NCBI RefSeq assembly: GCF_000733855.1
Contig: NZ_JPOJ01000001.1
Coordinates: 2,745,001 to 2,809,000, forward strand
DNA length: 64,000 bases
From: Methylomicrobium agile
Lineage (GTDB): Bacteria; Pseudomonadota; Gammaproteobacteria; Methylococcales; Methylomonadaceae
Direction: 5' to 3'
Part shown: one piece after another, positions 1 to 9,050 of the stretch
Numbering within the stretch: the first letter of the stretch is position 1
Layout: each line of letters opens with the position of its first letter
Notes under the pieces: model-generated
What the model was told of the DNA's origin: nothing
Database searches by the model: none
What the model saw: the letters and a program-made list of their open reading frames with translations, nothing else
Position numbers and translations under genes: made by a program

Positions 1-2
1 TT

Positions 3-227
3 CTGTATAAAGGCCGGTCTTTCTTTCCTGACCGCCATAACCGCGAGTTTACGAAAAAAGAACTCAAGATTTTGTTCGATGCGGCCGGCTTTAAAAAGCA
101 GCAAGTCTCATTCTTGAAAAGCCGCCGCTATCGGACAGGATTCGAAAGAATCAAATCGATCGGCACCGTGTTGAGAGATGCGATCCCTTCGTTCAGAAAA
201 TCACTGATCGGATTTGGGATCAAATAA
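3..227 (+). CDS. C-terminal end of a probable SAM-dependent methyltransferase (partial)
   Basis: Open from the window edge to a TAA. The 74 visible residues read LYKGRSFFPDRHNREFTKKE and onward, with a following LFDAAGF segment. That pattern (F/YT..EL..LF..AGF) is the last helix-strand unit seen in many class I methyltransferases that act on small molecules or sugars. No SAM-binding motif is in view because the N-terminus lies outside the window, so the family call rests on the tail only. The basic C-terminus is compatible with any soluble enzyme. Confidence 0.4.
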   Translation: MYKGRSFFPDRHNREFTKKELKILFDAAGFKKQQVSFLKSRRYRTGFERIKSIGTVLRDAIPSFRKSLIGFGIK

Positions 228-243
228 ACTCGCCAAAGGCTAG

Positions 244-1092
244 ATAGTGTCGTCATAAGATAGCTGTCCACAGGGCGATGCACCGGATCTGCACAGCGGC
301 CAGGAACGATGCGGTGTTCTTGGCATAGCGTGTGGCAATACCTCGCCAGCGCTTGAGGTGCAAGAACGCGTTTTCTACTAAATGCCGCAGTTTGTACAGG
401 TCGCGATCGTAGTCGCGGGGTTGTTTTCGATTGCGGCGTGGCGGAATGACCACCGTCATCTGATTTGCTTCGGCTTGGGCTACGATAGCATCGCTATCGT
501 AGCCTTTGTCCGCCAATAAGTACTGAGCATCCACGCCTTCGATCAAGGCTGAAGCCTGCGAACAATCTGCTGTGGTACCTGCTGTAATAAGGATTCTGAC
601 CGGCATACCATGCGCATCCACGGCCAGATGTATCTTACTGTTGAGCCCCCTTTTGTGACCGCCATGCCCTGATTGCCGCCTTGCGCGCCGGTCGCATGCG
701 GATGGACTTTGATGTGGCTGGCATCAATCATCAACCATTCATAGTCGGGTTCGGTGACCAACTGTTCCAACAGGGCTTCCCAGACGCCGTGATCTCGCCA
801 ACGGCAAAACCGGCGATGGGTGTTCTTCCAATCGCCATAGTCAGGTGGCAGGTCGCGCCATGGCGCACCGGTACGCAAAATCCAGAAGACCGCATTGATA
901 AACAAGCGGTTGTCTCGCGCTTTTCCGCCCCAGGCCCCGGCACGGCCGGGCAGATGGGGTTCCAGTAAGCTCCAAACCGTATCGGAAATGTCATGGCGGC
1001 GGTGGGCAGGTTGGGACATGGCTCTTTAATCTCATCAGCAACGACAATCTCCGTATTATACCTGACAAAGACTTATCTTGTGACGACACTAT
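244..1092 (-). mobile_element. IS5-family (IS427-type) insertion sequence, complete
   Basis: About 849 bp bounded by inverted ends: left atagtgtcgtcataagata and the reverse complement of the right end atagtgtcgtcacaagata, one mismatch in 19. Both sides carry CTAG (240-243 and 1093-1096), which fits a 4-bp target duplication of the YTAR kind used by IS427-group elements. It contains two overlapping minus-strand transposase frames. The right-hand CTAG is also the outer boundary of the neighbouring IS630 element, so this copy appears to have landed exactly on the end of that element. Confidence 0.88.
253..1019 (-). CDS. IS5-family transposase, two frames joined by a -1 frameshift
   Basis: The upstream frame (1019 to 543) begins MSQPAHRRHDISDTVWSLLE and carries the helix-turn-helix DUF4096-like region and the first DDE aspartate in LMIDASHIKVH. 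The downstream frame (ending at 253) holds the second aspartate in YLLADKGYDSD and the glutamate in ENAFLHLKRWRG. The frames meet at AAAAGGGGG (plus-strand 646-654). A -1 slip there restores the conserved junction KGGLNSKIHLAVDAHG, so this is probably a programmed frameshift, as in other IS427-group elements. The full product would be about 255 residues. The copy looks intact and potentially active. Confidence 0.88.
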
Positions 1093-1095
1093 CTA

Positions 1096-2328
1096 GTAGT
1101 CTGCCAATCTTATATTGCTGGATAGAGCGATTTTAATTTTACCCGCGCCTCTTTGGTTGTAAATCGCCAATCCACACGAACAGCCTTCTGATTTCGTTGA
1201 TTTTGCCAAGCCTTAATTTCACGCTTCAATGAATCTTGATCGGGTATTCGCCGATGCAGGCATTGTCGAGCCATAATGCCAATTTCTATTTCTGCCATAT
1301 CCAACCAACTGCCATGTTTGGGAGTGTAGTGAATCTCAATACGCTCCGCTATTCTGCGCGCTTCTTCCGGTGTGAATGTGGCATAGAGCGAACTGACCTT
1401 GTGCGTATTCAGGTTATCCATCACCAAAACTATTTTCTTCTTTTCAGGGAAATGTTCATCCACTAATTCTTTGATCACCTGCGCCCAATCGGCTTTGGTA
1501 TGCTGGTCCGTCACTTTGACGTAACGCCATCCCTCAAGCGGTGCAAACAGCATAAATAAATGGCTGACGCCGTTACGTTCATATTCAAAATCCTGTTTTT
1601 CCGGCTTCCCTGGCCTGACCGGCAAAGGGGTTCGGGTTTCCTTGATGTGCTGTTTACTGGTTTCATCCAGGCAAACTAAAACCTCGTCGTCGGTATAGGT
1701 TCGATGATACGTTTCTAAAACATCCTCCATCGCGCAAACAAAATCGGCATTCGCTTGCGGGGGAATACACCAACACTCCTTTAACCAAGGCTTAAGCGCA
1801 TTTTTTTTAAAGTGGTCCTAACCGTTTCATCACTGACTGAATCGACCATCTGGCATTCAACCAGTTTGTCAGCCAACAATTGCATCGTCCATTCCGCTCG
1901 CCCCTCGGGAGCTGGCGTGCACGCTGTGGCCACCAGAAAGGCTTCGGCGGCGCCATCCAGTTTTTTAAAGCGGAAACGCTCCTGCACCTTCGGATTGAGA
2001 GCTGACTCCAAGCCTTCTTCCACAAACCGCTGACGAACTCGTTCAACGCTGCTGGCACTGATGTTCAACGCACCCGCAATGTCTTGATCTTTTTTGGCGG
2101 GGGTCCCCCCGGATTCATCACTTTGCAAGAGTATTCGGACGTGCGTGAGTTTTCGTGACGATGCCCGGCCTTTATTGAGTAATTCCATTAACTCACTTCG
2201 TTCCGTTTCGGTCAGTTTTACGCGATACTTTTTTGCCGGCATAAGCTAATCCTTTCAATTTCATTGAATTGATACAAGAAATTGAAATCTTACATTAACT
2301 ATTCATCAAAGCAAGTTTGGCACACTAC
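1096..2328 (-). mobile_element. IS630-family insertion sequence, complete
   Basis: About 1.23 kb with related ends: the left end reads gtagtctgccaatctt and the right end, reverse-complemented, gtagtgtgccaaactt. TA flanks both sides (1094-1095 and 2329-2330), the target duplication expected of IS630/Tc1-type elements. It contains two minus-strand transposase frames overlapping at an A8 tract. Its left end abuts the IS5-family copy. Confidence 0.85.
1110..2242 (-). CDS. IS630-family transposase, two frames joined by a -1 frameshift
   Basis: The first frame (2242 to 1781) begins MPAKKYRVKLTETERSELME and is a winged/helix-turn-helix DNA-binding part with the segment DIAGALNISASSVERVRQRF. The second (ending at 1110) is the DDE domain: VCLDETS, VLVMDNLNTH and YTPKHGSWLDMAEIE supply the D, D and E. 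The frames overlap at eight A residues (1801-1808 on the plus strand). Slipping -1 there continues the reading as LKKNALKPWLKECW into the DDE part. Such A-tract frameshifting is common in IS630 elements. Joined length is about 377 residues, normal for the family. Confidence 0.87.
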
Positions 2329-2420
2329 TAGCACAAATCCGGTCTATCGCCTTGATCACTCGTCGAGCCGGCAAGCGGTCGAGGCATTCGCTACGACTCA
2401 AAGGCCGTAAGGCGTAATTT

Positions 2421-2514
2421 GTAGCCCGTAGGTTGGGTTAGCGAAGCGTAACCCAACAGAATTCGGCTTCGAATGTTGGGTTACGGCTGGCGCCTAACCC
2501 AACCTACGGGCTAC
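2421..2514. repeat. Inverted repeat, GTAGGTTGGGTTA family (copy A1)
   Basis: gtagcccgtaggttgggtta at 2421-2440 is matched perfectly by its reverse complement at 2495-2514, with a second nested pair (gttgggttacg) in the loop. It has no coding content and sits between the IS630 element and the next gene. The same core recurs at 5241-5288, 13548-13629, 13658-13739, 13958-14039 and, degenerate, at 34524-34609 and 36756-36788. Confidence 0.85.
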
Positions 2515-2583
2515 GGGCTGATGGGTCTAAGGGATTTAGTTCAGGTTTTCTTTATATACACTTATAATTTATCGGGGAATGTC

Positions 2584-3777
2584 ATGTTTCGTTTGATAAG
2601 TTTTTTAATGTTATGTTTAAGCTCAATGGGGATTGTCCTAGCTGCTGACTCGGGTGAAGAATTTTGGGGCCCTAAATCCATATCCATCTCTGGGTCGCCT
2701 CTAGAAGTTAAAAAAATTAAGAGACGATCCGATGACAGGCTGGGTTATAAGCGATATAGAATTTTAGTCAAAAATAACAGTCGCCAATATGCAGAAGACG
2801 TTATTGTTGCGATTGACCACTTTCTACCCGCATCACAATTTGAGTTTTCTGAACTTCGAAGAAAAAATGGGGCTTACAAATACAGATTAGTTCCAACAGC
2901 TACGGGAGCGTATATTCAAATACCAAAAATCAATAAAAAAATTACAAAAATTATCGATTTCAAGTTCACAAATGAAAATTCTAACGATTTTTCATTTTCC
3001 GTGTCGGCTACCTCAAACACCACCATTCCAGTAATAGACAGTATTGAAAATATTATCAGTGACAAAATTTTCTCTGGTACAAAAATAAGGTTGAGTGGCA
3101 AGGGCTTTCGACCTACGTCCTCAGTAAAAATCGCCGGAATTCCCGTTAACAAAATTGAATACTTGAGCTCTGATAAACTAGAAGTAACTGTTCCATTTAA
3201 TATTGTAAATAATTCCATTGAGCCTTTACAAAATGGTCCTATAGATGTTCAGGTTGACGGCAGCAACCCATTTTCAGTAACGGTTGATTCTCCGGATATC
3301 AGTCAGAACCAGGGTTTAAATGCCGTTAATGATCTGATTCATGAGCTGGATGTATTGGCAGAGTCAATACGTGCCAATGCCTCCTCTACAGAAGCGCAGG
3401 CACAAGTTTCACAATTGATTGATTGGCTTAGCGCCAATAATGTGCTCACTGAGAGTGAGAAAGTATTAATAGCCCAGATTAATGCTTCACCGGATCTCAC
3501 GATCGCTTTAATTAGAAAGACTTTATCTGATGCTCTAGCTCCATTAGATAACAATTCGATAAATGTATTAGGAGCATCACTTGCTGAGCGGTCACAAAAT
3601 TTAAACACGGTTAAACTTGATGCGATATCCAACTTATCTGATCCCGGACTGATCTCGGTTGCCACCGCTTCCCATCCGTGGTCTGAATATAGCGATTATT
3701 TAAATTTTCAGAGATTTCTATTCCAGCTTGGAGATTTTCTTGTTTCCCCAGCGCTTTCTGTCGAAGCTGGGGCGTGA
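2584..3777 (+). CDS. Exported protein with an IPT/TIG-like domain, function unknown
   Basis: I chose the ATG at 2584 because it follows GGGGA and opens a clear signal peptide (MFRLISFLMLCLSSMGIVLA, cleavage near ADS). An earlier in-frame start would read through the inverted repeat. The mature part has a beta-rich N-terminal region, then an IPT/TIG-type immunoglobulin fold around residues 155-230 (SGTKIRLSGKGFRPTSSVKI ... LEVTVPFN), then a helical region of about 150 residues. The stop overlaps the start of the next gene by four bases (GTGA), so the two are probably co-translated. The DNA is visibly more AT-rich than the rest of the window, suggesting acquisition. No enzyme motif was recognised. 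Confidence 0.65.
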   Translation: MFRLISFLMLCLSSMGIVLAADSGEEFWGPKSISISGSPLEVKKIKRRSDDRLGYKRYRILVKNNSRQYAEDVIVAIDHFLPASQFEFSELRRKNGAYKYRLVPTATGAYIQIPKINKKITKIIDFKFTNENSNDFSFSVSATSNTTIPVIDSIENIISDKIFSGTKIRLSGKGFRPTSSVKIAGIPVNKIEYLSSDKLEVTVPFNIVNNSIEPLQNGPIDVQVDGSNPFSVTVDSPDISQNQGLNAVNDLIHELDVLAESIRANASSTEAQAQVSQLIDWLSANNVLTESEKVLIAQINASPDLTIALIRKTLSDALAPLDNNSINVLGASLAERSQNLNTVKLDAISNLSDPGLISVATASHPWSEYSDYLNFQRFLFQLGDFLVSPALSVEAGA

Positions 3778-5242
3778 CGGCGGGAGACAATTGGCTTAGC
3801 TTGTATCTTAAAGGTAAACAGGAAAGCGAAAAATATAAAAGCGTTATAGAAAAAACGAGACTGCTTAGTACTAGTTTAGAGATAGCGGGAGGAGGGCTTA
3901 CTGTTGTCTCTTTAGGGTCGGCAGCCCCAGTGGGAGCAGGTTTAGTGCTCGCCGGGGTCGCTGTTGATATCATGTCATCGCCATTTGATGTATATGTTAC
4001 CTTGTTAGAAAAGATACATGGCCAAGTGGATGGCCTAAGAATCAACTCGGACTATGATGCGCGGCTAACCCCTGCACAGACCGATGACAAACTTATTCTA
4101 GAGATGGTAAAGGGAAAAACGGCGCAGCTCCATGCCATTATTTCTACAAAAAATTATTCTGATACCCAACAGGTGCTTGGAGCGTTAACCGAATGGGCGA
4201 CATCAAAAATAAATTTATTTAGCAAAATTGCCGATTTAGCCAAAGCCATGGCTAAAACTGGATCATTTGCAAATCAGTATGGGGATTATGAAAAGTTGTA
4301 CAAAGCAACGAAGGAATACTTCAGGCCCAGCTCAGCGCCAAATTGTCCCCTTTGCCCAAATTTCGGCACGATAACTGACGAAGTATTTTCTGCCGAAAAA
4401 TTATTCCTAGAAACGGCAAAACAACCTTCTTGGAATATTATTCGGGAACAGGTATGGGATAAAGCTAAAAGCGAAATGATCGTGAGGGGCCATCAGGCGG
4501 CGGGTGCTATAGAAAATTTACTCTTCACACGAAAGGATTTTGAAGTGTCTTTCTCTCATGTGGCATCAACCTGCAAAAGTTTGGCTATTCCTTCTTCTGG
4601 CTTAGTCGGTCCCTTGCCAGAAATTAGGAGTTTTAAAGCCGATTGCAGCTTTTACTTGGGTGAGATACAAAAACAAGATTCACCTGAATATTTAGTCGAG
4701 TTTCAAGCTCTTGTGCCTTATAAGGTTGTTGTAAACCTACATACCAACCTCGGAACTATGCCTGGAGTTAGAGAATTTATCGAAACATCTCCAACGTCGG
4801 GGCGAACTCGATGTATGACTACTATAGATGAGAGGTCATTCGGCTCCCCGTTTCTTTATTCTTTGTATGATAACGAGGGTAAATCTCTCGGGGTTGGGGG
4901 ATTGGGGGGACGGGGCCAGATGGGACAGTATATTGCTACCATCATACTGATGAAAATCACCAGTGGACTATCTCATCTGATCCGCTAAAATTTCTTTCGG
5001 AAGAAGACTTCGGGAATTATACTCTTTATATAATTCTTGCTTGGAGCATAGTGCCGATGGACTATAGTTATAATATTTATCACCCAACAACTACTATTAT
5101 TAATAATAGCTATCTTGAGGATCCAAAACTTATACCTTGGCCAGTTATTAACTGGCCAGCTATTGCTTATAAAATACCAGTAAAAGATATTATGTCAAAA
5201 TACAACGGGAATTTTTACTTTACCATTAGCTATTCTCCATAG
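3774..5242 (+). pseudogene. Unknown membrane-associated protein, frameshifted near its 3' end
   Basis: A GTG start overlaps the previous stop. The first frame runs to 4988 (404 residues) with a strongly hydrophobic, glycine-rich stretch near residues 35-70 (EIAGGGLTVVSLGSAAPVGA and on), a CPLCP pair near residue 195 and several later cysteines. The G-tracts at 4890-4915 end sensible sequence. One base back, the frame reads GTGPDGTVYCYHHTDENHQW and continues as good protein through 5051 to a TAG at 5242. I infer one original gene of about 489 residues that lost a G, probably in G6 (4904-4909), unless this is an assembly error or a slippage site. The family is not recognised. It is paired with the exported TIG-domain protein upstream and shares its AT-rich composition. 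Confidence 0.55.
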
Positions 5243-5288
5243 CCCGTAGGTTGAGTTACGCTTCGCTAACCCACCCAACCTACGGGCT
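5241..5288. repeat. Inverted repeat, GTAGGTTGGGTTA family (copy A2)
   Basis: agcccgtaggtt (5241-5252) pairs with aacctacgggct (5277-5288). It is a short hairpin version of the element, lying immediately after the TAG at 5242. It could act as a transcription end for the gene pair upstream, but there is no U-tract. Confidence 0.75.
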
Positions 5289-5419
5289 AAAGCGATCGAA
5301 TTAGGACTTGTACTAAGCAATACAAAAATAGCGGAATTTAAAGACCGGGAAAAGGGGAAAAGGGGACGCTACCCTTTTTATTATCCTGATAGATATTGAA
5401 CAAGCTCTCAGAGGTATTT

Positions 5420-6538
5420 ATGCCCAAATCACCGATGCTTACCGGAGAAGACAGAATCGAATTCTCGCCACTTTTAGGCCGCACTATTCGCAGCGGCGCT
5501 TTAGCCCATTTCAAAGTGGCGGATCAGGATAAACTGGCTGAATGGATTCGTGCGAGACGTACTGAAGATGCCGTTGCTCTTTTGGAAGTCATGAAGCTTC
5601 TTTATGTGGACATGAATCGCATTCTCCTTGAATGGTCCCTTTCGTGGGGCCAGCGGATACGAGAAGATTTGGGGATTGCAGAGGAAACTAAAATCACAAC
5701 TCATGTGCATTCCATTTGGTCCGAGATCGTTCGCGTTGAAAAAGAATCCCCGGAGCATATCGAGGCCGGCAAAACCGTTATCTCGGTTCTTTCTCCTGAA
5801 ATTCGGCGAAGTCGTGCCGATTGCCAAACGCTGAGTGAGCAGCTCAACGCCGTTCCACTTGCGGCCTGGCACGAAGTGGTTCAAATCACCAAAGAAAAAA
5901 AAGCAGAGGAGGCTCTTGCAAAATTTGCGGTTTTCATACGTAAGTCCCGCGCCGTTCATGACTATCTCTGCCAATATCTCTGGGTGTATCCGACGGAAAC
6001 AGAAAAGTCATACGGTCAGGCATTTTCCGAACGCATGATGATAGAAAGCTTTCAGTCTTGCACAATGTACGAAGGTTTTATCAAACTGATTGCCAAACTT
6101 TCTCCGGAAGGTGTTGTAGCTCTGATGGCCGAACACCTGCGCGGCCACTATTCCGGCCCTGATCGCCGCGGAAAAGTTGAAATTGTCGACAATCCCGACA
6201 ACTACACCATCGTTTTTGACGGATGTGGCAGTGGCGGAGCCATGAGAAGGAAAAATGCGGGAAAAAACACGCGTGGACTTGAGAATTATTCCAAGGCTTC
6301 ACCTTCAACCTGGAATATGAAAGGTGTTTCTTCGTTCTGCGCTCACTGTGCGCAAAATGAAATTTTCATGGTGCGGAGATTCGGATTTCCAGTATGGGTT
6401 GTAAATTATGATCCGGATCCAATGAAACCTTGCAGTTGGACTATTTTTAAAGATTACACAAACGTTCCGGATAAGTTTTACGAGAGAATCGGATTTAAAA
6501 AAGATCCAGACAAAATGGCAAAGCTTTCGACGGACTAA
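5420..6538 (+). CDS. Conserved-looking cytosolic protein with C-terminal cysteine motifs, function unknown
   Basis: The ATG at 5420 is preceded by CAGAGG at a good distance; a TTG at 5396 is possible but has no such site. The product is 372 residues, soluble, helical in its first two thirds, with no signal peptide or membrane span. The last third carries DGCGSGGAMRRK, FCAHCAQNE and MKPCSWTIF, so at least four cysteines could bind a metal or cluster. I do not recognise the family with confidence. The architecture loosely recalls ATC-hydrolase-like or accessory proteins from anaerobic aromatic catabolism, but that is only an impression. A purine-rich hairpin (aaaagggg...accctttt, 5350-5380) precedes it. 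Confidence 0.6.
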   Translation: MPKSPMLTGEDRIEFSPLLGRTIRSGALAHFKVADQDKLAEWIRARRTEDAVALLEVMKLLYVDMNRILLEWSLSWGQRIREDLGIAEETKITTHVHSIWSEIVRVEKESPEHIEAGKTVISVLSPEIRRSRADCQTLSEQLNAVPLAAWHEVVQITKEKKAEEALAKFAVFIRKSRAVHDYLCQYLWVYPTETEKSYGQAFSERMMIESFQSCTMYEGFIKLIAKLSPEGVVALMAEHLRGHYSGPDRRGKVEIVDNPDNYTIVFDGCGSGGAMRRKNAGKNTRGLENYSKASPSTWNMKGVSSFCAHCAQNEIFMVRRFGFPVWVVNYDPDPMKPCSWTIFKDYTNVPDKFYERIGFKKDPDKMAKLSTD

Positions 6539-6620
6539 ACCGCTTTCTTCTCGGAATCCCACAGCCCGCGTAGTTGTTAAGACAAATGTTAAGTAGAGAT
6601 TGCTCAGTAAATCAGCCATA

Positions 6621-6634
6621 GGCCTGTACAGGCC
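6621..6634. other. 14-bp perfect palindrome
   Basis: ggcctgtacaggcc in the gene-poor gap between the unknown protein and the transposase remnant. It could be an operator or part of an IS end; nothing nearby decides. Confidence 0.3.
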
Positions 6635-6699
6635 GAACGACGGAGTGGAGCTGAGCGCGCTGGGTTAAAAGCCTTTGTTTCCATGCCTGGGCAACTGCC

Positions 6700-7104
6700 T
6701 TAATCACCCCCGCAAGACCGCATTGACTGAGGCCAAAAAAGATCCTTTAGGATCAGCAGGTTCATGACCAGAAAGAGGGTGTTGATCCAGGCGAATGCCG
6801 TGTTAGCGCGCTTGGCCCGGATGTCGTTGAGCCGGTAACCCTTTTTGCCCTGACCGAATTTGCCCTCGATCGGAATGCGTTGCAAATAGTCTTGTCGGCG
6901 TTGCGCCTTGGTTTGCTTGAGCTGTTCGCGATTGGCGTCGATCACTTGCTTGGGGCGGCCGAGCGGCTTGCCGGCAAAGTGGATGCCGCGTTGTTTCAAA
7001 TAGCCGCGGTTGGCGCGCGTGCCATAGAGCGGATCGGCGATCACCCGTTCCGGAGAGTGGCCGTATCGCTCGCGGTACACTTCAACCTGTGTCGTCAGGT
7101 CCAA
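6700..7104 (-). pseudogene. C-terminal fragment of an IS5-type (DDE_Tnp_1) transposase
   Basis: The 134 visible residues begin inside the catalytic domain: VEVYRERYGHSPERVIADPL supplies the second-aspartate region, and IEGKFGQGKKGYRLNDIRAK the glutamate region. The family protein is normally well over 300 residues, so the N-terminal two thirds with the first aspartate are gone. The 5' side breaks into a short degenerate direct repeat (cgtaacccgtaaggcg units, about 7120-7170). This is a dead remnant of an element distinct from the complete IS5 copy at 244-1092. Confidence 0.75.
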
Positions 7105-7614
7105 GCCTTCATGAAACTCGTAACCCGTAAGGCGTAACCCGTAAGGCGGAATCCGTAAGGCGGAACCGGCTCTGCCGGGTTCCGCCTAGGGAGAGTGGAT
7201 CGCCCGGCATGGCGGCGGATCGCCTGTCGGCATCCGCCCTACGTGGGCTGGTTTGATTATGCGGACTATGACGGCGTTGTTTTTGTAAGGCAATCAAATG
7301 TGCCTTACAACTTTTTATGGACTCGCCTACGGCATCGATACTTGCCAAAAGATACGATTTATCGCTCATTCAAAGCGATCGGACTTTATTCGAAAGTCGC
7401 GGCGAAGGCGTCGCTCCCACAAAACCGTATGTGGCTTCGTTTATCCTCGATTCCGCTAACGTTTCATTGAGGCTACCTGCTGTAGGGCGTTTTCGCGACA
7501 GCAAAACGCCCGTAGCCTTCAAAGCGGAGCCCGGGTAGGTCGGGCAATAGCCTCATCGTTACCCGACGTTAGGTGGCGTGGTGGATGGCGATGAATGACA
7601 TGCGTCCGATTACG
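7105..7614. other. Gene-free repeat-rich stretch
   Basis: No credible gene. It holds direct repeats of the type gtaaggcg (7125-7170), an inverted pair gtaaggca/tgccttac (7285-7308) followed by a T-run, and a half copy of the GTAGGGCGTTTTCGCGA element (from about 7481), which is present complete at 10660-10736 and 51613-51689. Short frames here are repeat-derived. Confidence 0.6.
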
Positions 7615-8142
7615 CTACGAGACTGTGAAAGAATCCCAAAGCCATTGCCGCCAGAGCATTTTGAAGGTCGGCGTCAGATTCTGATCGTCGGCCTTTACGC
7701 GGGCATCGACTTCATCGGGCGCAAACCAGCCGCCTTCGTCGATCTCGTCGGCGGCAAGCGCGAACGGTCCGTTGTGCGTGACGCGGTAAACCTGGACGAA
7801 CTCCATGCCGTTTTCGGCCGTCGGCGGCATCTTGAAAACCGGCGTTAAGGGGCCGCGATGTTCCACGCCGAGCTCTTCGCGCAATTCCCGCGCCGCGCTG
7901 CTGTCGTAATCTTCACCCGCGTCGACATGGCCGGCGGCCGAGGTATCCCAAAGCCCCGGATTCAGATCCTTCAGCATCGAGCGTTTCTGCAGGAACAGGC
8001 GTCCGGAATCGTCGAATACCAGAATGTGCACTGCGCGGTGCCTCATTAGCGAGGTATGAACGAGATGACGCGGACTGGTTCCGATCACGCTGTCGTTTTC
8101 GTCGACAACCGCCAGTAATTCCTGATGGGGGAGTGGCTTCAT
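7615..8142 (-). CDS. Nudix hydrolase
   Basis: 175 residues with a textbook Nudix box at residues 71-93 (GHVDAGEDYDSSAARELREE then LGV), matching GX5EX7REUXEEXGU. The fold is complete, and the protein starts with HQELLAVVDENDSVIG, as in YfcD/IPP-isomerase-like Nudix proteins. It should hydrolyse a nucleoside diphosphate derivative, substrate unknown. It lies downstream of the carbonic anhydrase on the same strand with a gap of about 130 bp. No regulatory site is visible. Confidence 0.88.
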   Translation of the reverse strand: MKPLPHQELLAVVDENDSVIGTSPRHLVHTSLMRHRAVHILVFDDSGRLFLQKRSMLKDLNPGLWDTSAAGHVDAGEDYDSSAARELREELGVEHRGPLTPVFKMPPTAENGMEFVQVYRVTHNGPFALAADEIDEGGWFAPDEVDARVKADDQNLTPTFKMLWRQWLWDSFTVS

Positions 8143-8271
8143 GACTCGATCGAATTTATCCGGATTGATTTTCGCTGCATCTTGAGCCGAGGCGACGGGG
8201 CGAGAAAAGGAAAAAAGAAGAGGGACAATCTTCCGCCCGACTTGCGGCGGGCGGAGCGTAAGGTTTGGGCT

Positions 8272-8856
8272 TTAAGCGGCTTTGCCGGCTTCGGTCGCGG
8301 AAGGCACCTCGATCAGACGGCCGGTCTTGCAGTCGTAGATATAGCCGTAAACCGGAATGTCGCGCGGTACCAGCGGATGGGTTCTGATCCGGACGACATC
8401 TTCGAGCACGCTTTGCTCTTGATCCTTGATCGTCAGCCAACTGATGTGTTTCGCTTCGTGCGAGCCGGGACCTTCCCCGGTGTCGTACCACAAGCCTTGC
8501 TCGTTCAGCGAGGCGGTCTTCAGGCTGTTGGCCAGCAAGTCGCGCATGATTTCGTCGTTGAACAGTTCCATGCCGCAATTGGTGTGGTGAATCACGAACC
8601 ATTCGCGGGTGCCGAGCAGTTTGTAGGAAATGACCAGGGAACGGATCGCGTCGTCGCTGGCGCGGCCGCCGGCATTCCGGATCACGTGCGCGTCGCCCTC
8701 GGCCAATCCTGCGTATTTGGCCGGATCGAGGCGGGCATCCATACAGGTCAGAATCGCAAAGTGCCTGCCCGGCGGCATGGGCAAGTCGCCTTTATCGCCG
8801 AAATTATCGACGTATTCCCGGTTGGCGGCCAGGACTTCGTTCAGAATTTTGCTCAT
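8272..8856 (-). CDS. Beta-class carbonic anhydrase
   Basis: 194 residues; interconverts CO2 and bicarbonate with a zinc ion. C38 in [10 protein letters not shown] together with H91 and C94 in HHTNCGM are the zinc ligands, and D40-R42 is the gating dyad. The compact size and TCMDAR motif fit the short beta class rather than E. coli Can. In a C1-metabolising organism it may balance CO2 and bicarbonate for anaplerosis, which is inference. A terminator-like hairpin lies in its upstream region, and a LysR gene diverges from it. Confidence 0.92.
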   Translation of the reverse strand: MSKILNEVLAANREYVDNFGDKGDLPMPPGRHFAILTCMDARLDPAKYAGLAEGDAHVIRNAGGRASDDAIRSLVISYKLLGTREWFVIHHTNCGMELFNDEIMRDLLANSLKTASLNEQGLWYDTGEGPGSHEAKHISWLTIKDQEQSVLEDVVRIRTHPLVPRDIPVYGYIYDCKTGRLIEVPSATEAGKAA

Positions 8857-8904
8857 GAGTGCCTCTTATCGTTATTATTGGGGATCGGAAAAAATGGCCG
8901 ATAT

Positions 8905-8951
8905 AAAAAAACCGCTTGGTCTTGTCTCTTTCGATGCACAGGGCCAAGCGG
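8905..8951 (-). terminator. Terminator-like hairpin upstream of the carbonic anhydrase, reading leftward
   Basis: On the minus strand ccgcttgg and ccaagcgg form a stem (8944-8951 with 8912-8919), followed by seven U (8911-8905). It sits about 50 bp upstream of the carbonic anhydrase start and points the same way, so it would end a short leader transcript or a small RNA beginning near 9020. It could be an attenuator. Confidence 0.5.
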
Positions 8952-9050
8952 CTTTCAACTATCTCCGGGGTGTAATATACCCGACTAAACCCAGGCTTTA
9001 AATAGTGTTATAAATTTATAAAATATAAACTTATCGTTTATAGTAAGGTG

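Noticed and set aside
5341-5380. aaaaggggaaaaggggacgc stretch as an RNA gene
   Set aside because: It resembles hairpins near RAYT transposases, but there is no such gene and the stem is short.
7109-7538. Short frames on both strands in the 7.1-7.5 kb repeat region
   Set aside because: All are made of repeat DNA and lack start signals or recognisable protein sense.
8125-8988. Plus-strand frame over the carbonic anhydrase gene
   Set aside because: It is a shadow of the minus-strand genes. The minus strand has the zinc ligands of a real enzyme.
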